From positions 62,001-126,000 of the forward strand of contig NZ_JAJJJF010000006.1 of the NCBI RefSeq assembly GCF_022458745.1: a stretch of 64,000 bases of DNA. The letters run 5' to 3'. A model generated the notes under the pieces. The model worked only from the letters and a program-made list of their open reading frames with translations. It searched no databases and was not told the origin of the DNA. Numbering within the stretch: the stretch's first letter is position 1; the number at the start of each line of letters is the position of its first letter. This document shows positions 25,470 through 34,931 of this stretch, piece by piece. This stretch comes from Bacillus piscicola. Its GTDB lineage: Bacteria; Bacillota; Bacilli; Bacillales; Marinococcaceae. Both the position numbers and the translations under genes were made by a program.

Positions 25470-26600
25470 ATGATTTCTTTTAACATACCGCCTTATACAG
25501 GGAGGGAGCGTCCATACATCGATCAAGTACTAGGCAGTCAGCACCTTGCAGGTGACGGGGCTTTTACGAAAGCTTGCCGGAAGTGGCTAGAGAGCTATTC
25601 CGGCTGCGAAAGTGTGCTTCTTACGCCGTCGTGCACTCATGCTTTGGAGATGGCAGCGCTTCTTGCTGAAATAGAGCCGGGAGATGAAGTAATTATGCCA
25701 TCTTATACCTTTGTGTCAACGGCGAATGCCTTCGTCTTAAGAGGGGCAAAGATCGTATTTGTTGACATACGACCAGATACGATGAATGTAAACGAACGTT
25801 TGATTGAAGATGCGATCACCCCCCGTACAAAAGCGATTGTGCCTGTTCATTATGCCGGGGTGGCTTGTGAAATGGACACCATTATGTCAATTGCCAAAAA
25901 ATATAACCTGGTTGTGATCGAGGATGCTGCCCAAGGGGTAATGAGTACATATAAGGACAAGGTGCTCGGCACGATCGGTGATGCAGGAGCCTACAGCTTC
26001 CACCAGACGAAAAATTATACAAGTGGCGGAGAAGGGGGAGCCCTTCTGGTTAGTACGCCGGCATGGCAGGAGCGTGCTGAGATAATCCGCGAAAAAGGAA
26101 CGAACCGCTCCCAGTTCTTTCGCGGTCAAGTTGATAAATATACATGGATGGATATCGGCTCATCCTATTTGCCGAGTGAGTTAAATGCGGCTTATTTGTA
26201 TGCACAACTAGAAGAAGCAGAAGCGATCAATACCAGACGTATTGCGTCGTGGGAGAATTACTATAAACAGCTCCAGCCTGAGGCGGAATCGGGGAAAATT
26301 GAGCTTCCGTACATACCGGAAGAGTGCTGCCATAACGCGCATATGTTCTACATTAAAACAAAAGATGTGGAAGAACGATCAGCCTTGATGGAATGGTTGA
26401 AGCACCGTAACATTCAGAGTGCCTTTCATTACGTGCCGCTTCATACATCGCGAGCGGGACAGACGTTTGGCCGCTTTCACGGTGAGGATGAGTATACTAC
26501 GAAAGAAAGCGAACGGCTGCTGCGGCTTCCGATGTATGACGGTCTTCGCGAAGAAGACATTAAGGCGATTACAGATGCCGTCAGGAGATTCTATGCATGA
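25470..26600 (+). CDS. rffA: dTDP-4-amino-4,6-dideoxygalactose transaminase (WecE/RffA-like)
   Basis: This 376-aa DegT/DnrJ/EryC1-family PLP aminotransferase begins FNIPPYTGRERPYIDQVL, as RffA/WecE proteins do. The PLP lysine is K181 in SFHQTKNYTSGGEGGALL, and the typical EDAAQGV and LPSELNAAYL segments are present. It would convert the RfbB product to dTDP-thomosamine, the precursor of Fuc4NAc. It overlaps the next gene by 4 bp (ATGA). The enzyme family is sure; the exact product isomer is inferred. Confidence 0.88.
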   Translation: MISFNIPPYTGRERPYIDQVLGSQHLAGDGAFTKACRKWLESYSGCESVLLTPSCTHALEMAALLAEIEPGDEVIMPSYTFVSTANAFVLRGAKIVFVDIRPDTMNVNERLIEDAITPRTKAIVPVHYAGVACEMDTIMSIAKKYNLVVIEDAAQGVMSTYKDKVLGTIGDAGAYSFHQTKNYTSGGEGGALLVSTPAWQERAEIIREKGTNRSQFFRGQVDKYTWMDIGSSYLPSELNAAYLYAQLEEAEAINTRRIASWENYYKQLQPEAESGKIELPYIPEECCHNAHMFYIKTKDVEERSALMEWLKHRNIQSAFHYVPLHTSRAGQTFGRFHGEDEYTTKESERLLRLPMYDGLREEDIKAITDAVRRFYA

Positions 26601-28309
26601 ATAAAGAGCGGCTGCTTTTAGGGATCTCTGTTCTGGCTATTTTGGCATATGTCTCACCGTTTTTCTTTCTCGGCGAAGACGTTCATGTTCGCATTCATGA
26701 CCATCTTGATTCCAATGTTATCTGGTATAAAACATTAATAGAGAGCGGCAAAACGTTTGCGCCGAGCAGTGCAGAGATTGCCGTGATGATGAACGGGCTG
26801 CCGCGCGGTTCCCTTGACACTCAGTTCAGCCTGTATGTCTTATTATTTTATCTATTTAAGCCGCTTACTGTGCTCACCATTAATGAGCTGTTCATGCGTT
26901 TTATCGCTTTTTTTGGTATGTATGTTTTCTTAACTTCTTATGTGTTGAAAAAAGAAACCACGAGCTCAATCGTAATTGCTGCCGGCAGTGCCTTGGCATT
27001 TTCACTGCTGCCATTTTGGCCGTTTGGAGGAGCTAGTATTGCCGGTATTCCACTAGCGTTATATGCTTTTTTAAACATTCGCGGTCGGAAGTCTTCCTGG
27101 AAAGATTGGCTCATCATCAGCCTCTTGCCATTCTACTCCAGTTTCGTCTTGTCGTTTATTTTTTTTCTCGGACTGATGGGCGTGCTCTGGCTCGTAGACT
27201 GGATACGAAGCAAACGGGCAAACTGGTGTTTCTTTTTTAGCATAGCATGGATGTCAGCACTCTTTCTGGTAAAACAATACCGACTTGTAACGGGTGTGCT
27301 GCTCGAACAAGGCTTTACCGATCACCGCGTAGAATTCTCCCGCGGGTATAATACGTTTTCGCGAACGCTTGGGCTCTTTCAAGAGAATTTTTTAACGGCC
27401 CACACTCACTCGTATTCCTTGCATGACACGATTATCATCTATGTCGTCTTGGTTGCGCTTCTCCTCTTAGTAGTAGGCAAGCTCACACGGAAAATCTTTA
27501 CCGGTGAAGCGCTCGCATATTCAAAGCAAGAAAAGGCTCTGCCGTTGTTGCTTCTCTTAGCCGCTCTGTTTTCCTTTTGGTATGCGCTTTGGTATTGGGA
27601 AGGATTCCGTGTTTTAAAAAATACGATTGAGATTACGAATACGTTTAACTTCGGGCGGTTTCATCTATTAAATGCGGTGATATGGTACATCTTGTTTGCG
27701 CTTGCCCTGACGGTGATCAATCGTACAGTCAAACGCTCGATTTGGCTCATCGCTCTCCTTATCGCCGGGCAATTATTCGTCGTTTCCTATGAAAACTTTG
27801 AGTGGAAGTATGCGCGGGCGGGCATGCCAACGTATGGGGAGTTCTATGCGGAAGAACAGTTTGCTGAAATTAGAGATTATATCGGCAGGCCGCCGGAAGA
27901 TTACCGGATTGTCAGTATCGGTATGTACCCGGCCGTCGCTCATTTTAATGGTTTTTACTCACTTGATATGTATGTCACGATGTATCCGCTCTCCTACAAA
28001 CATCAATTCCGAGAAATAATAGAAGGGGAGCTCGCGAAAAACGAAAAAATGGAAAACTATTACGATACGTGGGGAAGCCGTGTGTATGTGTTTACGGATG
28101 AGCTCGGAAAAGAGTATCTCTATACGAAAGATAAACACGCTTCTGTGGAGGACTTAGACTTTGGAACTGAAGCGTTTAAAAAAATGGGAGGGGATTATGT
28201 ACTGTCAGCCGTTGAGATAAAAAACGCCGCTGACAATAATTTAAAACTGTTGCAGGTGTTTGAAAATGACAATTCCGCCTGGCGTATTTATCTTTATGAA
28301 GCCGAGTGA
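26597..28309 (+). CDS. Large multi-pass membrane protein, YkoS/YfhO-like (GT-C type)
   Basis: The 570-aa protein has an N-terminal membrane anchor (LLLGISVLAILAYVSPFFFL), then HVRIHDHLDSN in the first external loop, which looks like the acidic motif of GT-C glycosyltransferases. About eleven to twelve membrane segments follow up to residue 395, and the last 170 residues are a soluble external domain. It resembles B. subtilis YkoS (DUF6044), which neighbours a bactoprenol glycosyltransferase. It probably transfers a lipid-linked sugar to a cell-surface acceptor, perhaps a teichoic acid. Confidence 0.68.
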   Translation: MNKERLLLGISVLAILAYVSPFFFLGEDVHVRIHDHLDSNVIWYKTLIESGKTFAPSSAEIAVMMNGLPRGSLDTQFSLYVLLFYLFKPLTVLTINELFMRFIAFFGMYVFLTSYVLKKETTSSIVIAAGSALAFSLLPFWPFGGASIAGIPLALYAFLNIRGRKSSWKDWLIISLLPFYSSFVLSFIFFLGLMGVLWLVDWIRSKRANWCFFFSIAWMSALFLVKQYRLVTGVLLEQGFTDHRVEFSRGYNTFSRTLGLFQENFLTAHTHSYSLHDTIIIYVVLVALLLLVVGKLTRKIFTGEALAYSKQEKALPLLLLLAALFSFWYALWYWEGFRVLKNTIEITNTFNFGRFHLLNAVIWYILFALALTVINRTVKRSIWLIALLIAGQLFVVSYENFEWKYARAGMPTYGEFYAEEQFAEIRDYIGRPPEDYRIVSIGMYPAVAHFNGFYSLDMYVTMYPLSYKHQFREIIEGELAKNEKMENYYDTWGSRVYVFTDELGKEYLYTKDKHASVEDLDFGTEAFKKMGGDYVLSAVEIKNAADNNLKLLQVFENDNSAWRIYLYEAE

Positions 28310-28322
28310 AAAACACTCGGCT
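28301..28322 (+). terminator. Hairpin at the end of the sugar cassette
   Basis: GCCGAGTG (28301-28308) and CACTCGGC (28314-28321) form a perfect 8-bp stem around AAAAA, overlapping the stop codon of the YkoS-like gene. The following T-rich stretch is weak. Confidence 0.6.
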
Positions 28323-28425
28323 ATTGTTATGTAGAAAATGGTTATTTTTCTTCTTCTCTATTAAGCGTTTCACCCATCTGCTATATTAATAGAAAGGAAA
28401 TCTATAGCAGGGGGAGAGGGGTACG

Positions 28426-29622
28426 ATGAAGTTTTTTCATACGGCGGATTGGCATCTGGGCAAGCTCGTACAGGGAGTATACATGACGGAGGATCAAGCA
28501 TATATTCTGCAGCAGTTTAAACGCGCGGTGAAAGAGGAGAAGCCGGATGCTGTCATTATAGCCGGTGATTTGTACGACCGTGCCGTCCCGCCTACGGAAG
28601 CAGTTCAATTACTAGATAAAACACTTGAGGAGATTGTCATTGATTTAAAGACTCCTGTTCTTGCGATAGCGGGCAACCATGATAGTCCAAGCAGGCTTCA
28701 TTTTGGAAGTGAAGTTATGAAGGAGAGGGGCCTTCACATTGCCGGTCGTTTTACTGGTGATTTAGAGCCAATTGTACTTAGTGATGAGTACGGGGAGGTT
28801 CACTTTCATCTCATCCCCTATTGTGATCCGAGTGTTGTGCGGAGTGTCTTTCAAGAGGAGGATATACGCTCTCACCACGATGCAGCTGAAAAGATTACAG
28901 AACGCATTCATGAGAAGATGGATCCGCATGCCCGTCATGTGTTTGTCGGGCATGCGTTTGTGACACCATACGGTGAAGAAGAGGCAAATACGAGTGATTC
29001 GGAGCGGCCGCTTGCGATTGGTGGTACCGAGCATATTGATTGTCGTCTTTTTGATTGCTTTCATTACACGGCTCTTGGCCATTTGCACCAGTCCCATTAT
29101 GTAGGAAAAGAGACGATCCGCTATGCTGGCTCCATTTTGAAATACTCGATATCCGAAGAACATCATAACAAAGGTTTTACGATTGTTGAACTGCATAAAG
29201 ACGGCACCATCACTACCGAGAAGCGTGCCCTTATGCCGAGGCGGGATATGCGTACAGTCACCGGAACGCTTGCGGAGCTGTTGGAACAATCTATTAACGA
29301 GGATTATGTATTTGTGCGTCTCGAGGATAAAGCACCGGTACTGTCACCAATGGAAAAAATCCGCTCTATTTATCCGAATGCGATGCATGTTGAGCGAAAA
29401 CATTTCATGCTCACCCCCGGCGAGAATAGAACGGAATTGTCCCCCGAACGTCATAAGATGAGTGATGTAGAATTGTTTCAAGCTTTTTATAGGGAAGTAA
29501 AAGGAATGAAGCCTGATTCCGAAACAGAAGCTATTTTTAAAGAAGTCTTGGAGGAACTGTTACACGTGGAACAAGAAGCAGAAGGGCAGAGAGTTTCTGA
29601 AACGGAGATGATCAAAGGATGA
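28426..29622 (+). CDS. sbcD: Nuclease SbcCD subunit D
   Basis: SbcD (398 aa) is the Mre11-type Mn-dependent nuclease of the SbcCD complex that opens DNA hairpins and processes double-strand ends. All phosphoesterase motifs are present: HTADWHLGK, AGDLYDRA, AGNHDSPSRL, VGHAFVTPYGEE and LGHLHQSHYV. ATG 28426 follows GGGGGAGAGGGG. The C-terminal part (about 270-398) is the capping and SbcC-binding region. It is directly upstream of sbcC. Confidence 0.95.
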   Translation: MKFFHTADWHLGKLVQGVYMTEDQAYILQQFKRAVKEEKPDAVIIAGDLYDRAVPPTEAVQLLDKTLEEIVIDLKTPVLAIAGNHDSPSRLHFGSEVMKERGLHIAGRFTGDLEPIVLSDEYGEVHFHLIPYCDPSVVRSVFQEEDIRSHHDAAEKITERIHEKMDPHARHVFVGHAFVTPYGEEEANTSDSERPLAIGGTEHIDCRLFDCFHYTALGHLHQSHYVGKETIRYAGSILKYSISEEHHNKGFTIVELHKDGTITTEKRALMPRRDMRTVTGTLAELLEQSINEDYVFVRLEDKAPVLSPMEKIRSIYPNAMHVERKHFMLTPGENRTELSPERHKMSDVELFQAFYREVKGMKPDSETEAIFKEVLEELLHVEQEAEGQRVSETEMIKG

Positions 29623-29647
29623 CTACTGGAAAGGAGGGGAAACGTGC

Positions 29648-32600
29648 ATGCAACCATTAAAGTTGACATTGACCGCGTTCGGTCCTTATAAGGATACGGA
29701 AGCGATTGATTTTGCGGAGTTAGACGGCAACAGTTTATTTGTAATCTCGGGGAACACCGGCGCAGGCAAGACGACGATTTTTGACGGGATTTGTTTTGCT
29801 TTATACGGGTCGGCAAGCGGACAGGATCGGGAAAACCACCTGATGCTGCGCAGTGATTTTGCTGATGATCGTACGCATACAGCCGCGGAGCTGGAATTTT
29901 CATTAAATGGGCGTACTTACCGAATTCTTCGCCAGCTCGGACACGTGAAAAAAGGAAATAAGACAAAAACGGGAGAGCGCTATGAGTTTTTTGAACGCAG
30001 AGACGGAGAGGAATATCCGTGTGTTGACCGGCAAATTGTTTCGGAAATTGATAAAAAGGTGGAGGCACTTCTTGGCCTCACCCAGGACCAGTTCAAGCAG
30101 ATTGTTATGCTGCCCCAGGGAGAGTTTCGCAAGCTGTTAACGTCGCAAACAGAAAATAAAGAAGACATTTTGCGGCGTCTTTTTAAAACGGAACCTTACA
30201 AACAAATGATTGAGCGTTTGCGGCGAAAGAAAAAAGCGACAGAGGAACGCTACAACCAAGAGAAGCATACGAGTAATACATATGTCGACAGCATTCAGAC
30301 AACGTTACCGATGCGCGAAGAGTCTCTCCTTTTTCGTACACTGGACGCAGATTATTACAATGAACAGCAGATCATTGTCGGGCTAGAGGAAGAAACAGCG
30401 TTTTACGACGCCAGGCTCCGAGATGAGCAAAGCGCGTCTGAAAAAGCCTATCAACTTCATGATAAAAAGCAAAAAGAATGGAGCCGTGCCGAAGAGTGGA
30501 ACAAGCAGTTTGATGAACTGGGACGAAAAGAACGTGAGCTGCAAGTATTGAATGAGCGGACAAGTTTTTTTGTGGAAAGAGAGAAACAGCTGAAAGATGC
30601 AGAACGTGCGAGCCACATCGAGCCCTATGAAAAACAGGCAGAGTCGTGGCGGGAGGAGGAACGTAGGAAAAGAGAATTACTGGATCAAGTAGAGAAAAAG
30701 AAAGCCAAAACAGTAGAAATGCTGCGAAAGGCAGAAGCTGTCTATCAACAAGAAGAAGGAAGGCAGGACGAGCGGGACGCGATACGCAGTCAGCTTCAAC
30801 GTTATGAGGAAATGGTTCCCGCCGTGAAAGAATTAGACAATAAGAAACGGGAAGCGGAAGAACATAAGCGGTCCGCGCAGCAATCGGAAGGACATCTCGA
30901 AAAGACTCGTGAGGAACGGCAAGAGAGAAAACAACGTCTGGAACATATGAACGAACAAATTCGTGAAATGGATCACGCCGTCAGCCAGCTTCCCGAGAAG
31001 CACCAGTCCTTACTTGACATGCGTGAACAGGCGCAGACCTTGAAGACCTATAACGACTGGGTTGTGAAGCATGAGAAGCATCAACAGGAAGCAGCGAACA
31101 AAGAACGACTGTATGAGAAAAAGAAAGCGGAGTATGAGAAAATCGAAAGCATTTGGCTGAGCAACCAAGCCAGCTTTTTGGCTAGTCACTTGGTTGAAGG
31201 GGAAGCCTGTCCTGTCTGTGGAAGTCACGAACACCCCCAAAAAGCGACAGGAAGCGCAGGGGGCGTGACGAAAACAGAGGTGGAAACTGCTAAAAGGGCG
31301 TTAACAGAGGTGGAAACGAATTTCCGACAGGCACAGGCGAATCTCGACTCTGCCGCTCACCAACTGCAAGAAACAGAAAAAATGGTCCTTTCTCACGACG
31401 TCGCAGTCGATGAGGCAACGGGTGTCTATGAACAGTTAGTAACAACGGGTACCCGGCTAAAAAAAGAGGTAGATGAGCTGAAAGAGACAAAAAAGCAACT
31501 GGACGAGCTTCGTGTAAAAGCAGAACGAGAAAAGGAGACGTACAAGCAAGTAGAGGAGCGCGAGAGAAAACAAGATGCGGTTTTCCAAAAACACCAGGCG
31601 AATTATCAAGCCGCTCTTGCCGTCTACAAGGATCGTCTCCAGAACATTCCAGAGGCAGTCCAAACAATGTCTGACTTAGAAAAGACAATAGCGGAAATGA
31701 CACACCTTAAGAAAGAACGGGAAAAAGCCTGGGAAGAGGCACAGCAAGGTAGACAGCAGGCTCGGGAAATAGACACACAAGTAACATCACAGGTAACCGC
31801 TGCAAGAGAGCAACTTGAAGAAACGAAACAAAAGAAGGCAGGGGCAGAAAGCCAATTTCAAGATGCACTGAAAGAGGCAGGGTTTACGGAGGAGGTCGGC
31901 TACCATGAAGCCAAGCTTCCGGAAGATACTCGTACTCAATGGAAAGAAGATCTCTCACAGTTTAACGAACAGTTAGCGGTCCTTCGCAAGCATGTTAAGG
32001 AACGAAAAGAGGCATTAGCGGATAAAGAAAGGGTAGATTTAACGAAGCTTGCGGAAGAAGTCTCTCAACTTAAAGAAGCATATGAACAAGCGTATAACCG
32101 TGTTGTCGAAACAAAAAAATATCGGGAAGCAGCATTCACCTTGATCACACAAATTACAGAGACAGGTAAGCGCGTCAAAAAGTGGGAGAAAGAGCTTAGC
32201 GTAACCGCTGATTTATATGACGTCCTCCGCGGGCAAAATGAACGTAAGATCTCATTCGAGCGCTACTTGCAAATTGAATACTTGGAACAGATCATAGAGG
32301 CGGCTAACCTAAGGCTGAATCGGTTATCAAACGGACAATTTTTATTAAGCCGCAGCGACCGCCAGGAATCACACGGACGACAAAGCGGTCTGGCCTTTGA
32401 TGTTTATGACTCTTATACCGGACAAACACGTGACGTGAAGACACTTTCAGGCGGGGAAAAGTTTAATGCCTCGCTCTGCCTCGCCTTAGGTATGTCCGAT
32501 GTCATTCAAAGTGTCCAAGGAAATATCTCCATTAATACCATGTTTATTGATGAGGGATTTGGTTCTTTAGATGAAGAATCGCTGCATAAGGCAATTGACA

Positions 32601-32740
32601 CACTAATTGATTTACAAAAATCGGGCCGAATGATTGGAGTTATTTCACACGTGCAAGACCTAAAAGCGATATTCCCAGCAACACTCGAAGTGAAGAAAAC
32701 AAAGGCAGGGTACAGCGAAACACAGTTTGTTATTAAATAA
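29648..32740 (+). CDS. sbcC: Nuclease SbcCD subunit C
   Basis: SbcC (1030 aa) is the Rad50-like ATPase partner of SbcD. Walker A is ISGNTGAGKTTIFDGI near residue 35. Long coiled-coil arms run from about 180 to 850, interrupted in the middle by the zinc-hook CPVC at 521-524. The signature motif VKTLSGGEKFNASLCLALG and Walker B TMFIDEGFGSLDEESL lie near the C-terminus. The length is normal. It is 25 bp after sbcD. Confidence 0.95.
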   Translation: MQPLKLTLTAFGPYKDTEAIDFAELDGNSLFVISGNTGAGKTTIFDGICFALYGSASGQDRENHLMLRSDFADDRTHTAAELEFSLNGRTYRILRQLGHVKKGNKTKTGERYEFFERRDGEEYPCVDRQIVSEIDKKVEALLGLTQDQFKQIVMLPQGEFRKLLTSQTENKEDILRRLFKTEPYKQMIERLRRKKKATEERYNQEKHTSNTYVDSIQTTLPMREESLLFRTLDADYYNEQQIIVGLEEETAFYDARLRDEQSASEKAYQLHDKKQKEWSRAEEWNKQFDELGRKERELQVLNERTSFFVEREKQLKDAERASHIEPYEKQAESWREEERRKRELLDQVEKKKAKTVEMLRKAEAVYQQEEGRQDERDAIRSQLQRYEEMVPAVKELDNKKREAEEHKRSAQQSEGHLEKTREERQERKQRLEHMNEQIREMDHAVSQLPEKHQSLLDMREQAQTLKTYNDWVVKHEKHQQEAANKERLYEKKKAEYEKIESIWLSNQASFLASHLVEGEACPVCGSHEHPQKATGSAGGVTKTEVETAKRALTEVETNFRQAQANLDSAAHQLQETEKMVLSHDVAVDEATGVYEQLVTTGTRLKKEVDELKETKKQLDELRVKAEREKETYKQVEERERKQDAVFQKHQANYQAALAVYKDRLQNIPEAVQTMSDLEKTIAEMTHLKKEREKAWEEAQQGRQQAREIDTQVTSQVTAAREQLEETKQKKAGAESQFQDALKEAGFTEEVGYHEAKLPEDTRTQWKEDLSQFNEQLAVLRKHVKERKEALADKERVDLTKLAEEVSQLKEAYEQAYNRVVETKKYREAAFTLITQITETGKRVKKWEKELSVTADLYDVLRGQNERKISFERYLQIEYLEQIIEAANLRLNRLSNGQFLLSRSDRQESHGRQSGLAFDVYDSYTGQTRDVKTLSGGEKFNASLCLALGMSDVIQSVQGNISINTMFIDEGFGSLDEESLHKAIDTLIDLQKSGRMIGVISHVQDLKAIFPATLEVKKTKAGYSETQFVIK

Positions 32741-33169
32741 CTAACTTTCACACGGGAAAAGGGTGGAACATTCCCGCTTATTGACGTCACCAACCCTTAT
32801 GATGCCCTATTTTTCAAAGAACTGCATTTTCACGACGTCATATTCTTAGTATGACGTCGTTATTTTCTTGGAAGCTAAAAATCATGTCATCATTCAGCCG
32901 CTATGACCCCTCTATTTTCAGTACAGCCGTTTTTCGTAGCCTCATACAATCGTTATGACGTCGTTATTATGGAAGAGTCCTTATTTCAAGGTATTAACGT
33001 TTGCTATGGTGTTGTTATTATCAGACGTGGCTTGTTTCGTGACACCTTACCATTTACAATATATCCACACAAAATCCGTCTTTCACTGATAGTCTTGTTC
33101 ACCAAGCGTATAGCCGTCCGTAAACAGGAAATGCTAATTCTTGAGAATGTGGAAGCGGAGGGAATTAGT
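32741..33169. other. Long intergenic region with GACGTC inverted repeats
   Basis: No gene is recognisable in this stretch of about 430 bp. ACGACGTCATA (32832-32842) and TATGACGTCGT (32850-32860) make a perfect 11-bp stem with a 7-base loop followed by TATTTTCTT, which may act as a terminator. The 15-mer TATGACGTCGTTATT recurs at 32954-32968. A weaker CGGGAA/TTCCCG stem lies just after sbcC. The open frame upstream of ATG 33170 has no family resemblance and is probably untranslated. Confidence 0.6.
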
Positions 33170-34744
33170 ATGACGGAGCAAACGAACGGCCGGTTGCCGA
33201 AGAATCCAGAGCCACTCTGGAGAGAAGATATGGATATACCAGAGTACACGCCTCTTGAGGAGCATATTGAAACAGATGTTGTCGTTGTTGGGGCAGGGAT
33301 TACTGGACTTACGTCCGCTTATTTACTAGCGAAAGAAGGCCTGAACGTGACTGTTTTGGAAGCGGGCAGGATATTGAATGGCACAACCGGTCATACGACG
33401 GCAAAGATCACCGCCCAGCATGGGCTTATTTATGACGAACTGATTCAAAATGTGGGGCAGAGTCAGGCACGTTTGTACTATGAAGCAAATAAAGAAGCTC
33501 TCGATTTTATTAAGGAAACGGTCAATGAAGACAAGATTGAATGCGATTTCAAGGAACAGGATGCGTATCTCTACGCCACAACAGAACGATCTGCCAGTAA
33601 AATAGAAAAGGAATATGAAGCATATCAGAAGCTGCGTATCGGTGGGGATCTTGGGGATCAGTTACCCTTCTCCATTCAGGTATCACGAACACTTAGGATG
33701 AAAAGCCAAGCCCAGTTTCATCCATTACGTTATCTTTCCCAGCTGGCCGAGCAGGTGAAGAAGAATGGCGGGAACATGTATGAGCAGACAACCGCGGTGA
33801 ACATTGACAAACAAGACGGAAAGCGGATCGTTCACACCAGGAATGAAAAGCGAGTGACTGCAGACTTTGTGCTTGTTTGCTCTCACTTCCCGTTTTATGA
33901 AGGAAGCGCGTTTTACTCGGCCAGGATGTATGCCGATCGTTCGTACATTCTAGGTGTCAAAACGAAACACCCCTATCCAGGCGGCATGTACCTGAGTGTG
34001 GATCAGCCCAATCGCTCTCTCCGTTCTGCTCAGCTGCACGGAGAAGAAATCGTGTTAATCGGCGGCGAAAGTCATAAAACCGGTCAAGGAAAAGACACGA
34101 TGAAACATTATCAGGCATTGGAAAAATTTGGACAAGACGTTTTTGAAATGAAGGACATTGCGTATCGTTGGTCTGCGCAGGATCTGACAACGTTAGATAA
34201 GCTTCCGTATATTGGAGAATTATCACCGGGTGAAGACCGTGTCCTTATCGCAACCGGCTTTCGAAAATGGGGAATGACAAACGGAACCGCGGCAGCACTT
34301 ATGTTTCGAGACTTAGTGCTTGGAAAGAAAAGTCCGTATGTAGAAGTGTTTTCACCTTCGCGATTCAACGTGCATCCAAGTTTGAAGAACTTTCTCGTAG
34401 AAAACGGGGATGTCGCCAAGCATTTAATGAAAGGAAAACTTGATGTGCCGGACCGTCGTCCCGAAGACGTGGCGAAGGGAGAAGGAAAAATTGTCTCTAT
34501 AAAAGGTCACCGTAAAGGCGCTTACCGCGATGAAAACGGTGAATTATTTGTTGTGGACACTACTTGCACTCATGTCGGCTGCGAAGTGGAGTGGAACAGT
34601 GGCGACTGTACGTGGGATTGTCCTTGTCACGGTTCCCGTTTCTCTTATAAAGGAGACGTGATTGAGGGACCGGCTGAGAAACCACTTCAGCAGCATGACC
34701 ACACGATATTTGACAACTTTACTTCGGAAGACTCTGGGTACTAA
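33170..34744 (+). CDS. yhfW: FAD-dependent oxidoreductase with C-terminal Rieske domain (YhfW-like)
   Basis: The 524-aa protein starts at ATG 33170 behind GGAGGG. The N-terminal DAO-type flavin domain has VVVVGAGITGLTSAYLLAKE near residue 40 and TGFRKWGMTNGTAAALMF towards its end. The last 90 residues form a Rieske [2Fe-2S] domain with CTHVGCEVEW and CPCHGSRFS. This domain order is that of B. subtilis YhfW. The physiological electron partners are unknown. It appears to be a monocistronic gene. Confidence 0.9.
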   Translation: MTEQTNGRLPKNPEPLWREDMDIPEYTPLEEHIETDVVVVGAGITGLTSAYLLAKEGLNVTVLEAGRILNGTTGHTTAKITAQHGLIYDELIQNVGQSQARLYYEANKEALDFIKETVNEDKIECDFKEQDAYLYATTERSASKIEKEYEAYQKLRIGGDLGDQLPFSIQVSRTLRMKSQAQFHPLRYLSQLAEQVKKNGGNMYEQTTAVNIDKQDGKRIVHTRNEKRVTADFVLVCSHFPFYEGSAFYSARMYADRSYILGVKTKHPYPGGMYLSVDQPNRSLRSAQLHGEEIVLIGGESHKTGQGKDTMKHYQALEKFGQDVFEMKDIAYRWSAQDLTTLDKLPYIGELSPGEDRVLIATGFRKWGMTNGTAAALMFRDLVLGKKSPYVEVFSPSRFNVHPSLKNFLVENGDVAKHLMKGKLDVPDRRPEDVAKGEGKIVSIKGHRKGAYRDENGELFVVDTTCTHVGCEVEWNSGDCTWDCPCHGSRFSYKGDVIEGPAEKPLQQHDHTIFDNFTSEDSGY

Positions 34745-34931
34745 AATCTTTTAGTTAAACAAACGTTTGATTGAAAGAAGGAAGGCGGTACACTTTTGCT
34801 AAAAAGAAAGGGCATTTCCTCGCATAGACGGAGAAGTCACTCCCCTCTCGTGCTCTTTTTGTTTAACGTATAGCAGCCCATTTGGTATGCTCATCGTAGA
34901 AACGTTTTTCGTAAACAAAGGGGATGAGACG

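Noticed and set aside
28762-29289. 175-codon minus-strand open frame within sbcD
   Set aside because: It is a shadow of sbcD; its sequence is not protein-like.
29487-30068. 193-codon minus-strand open frame across the sbcD-sbcC junction
   Set aside because: It is antisense to two clear genes and has no family resemblance or ribosome site.
32903-33169. N-terminal extension of the Rieske oxidoreductase
   Set aside because: The added residues have no family similarity, and a GGAGGG site is placed right before ATG 33170.
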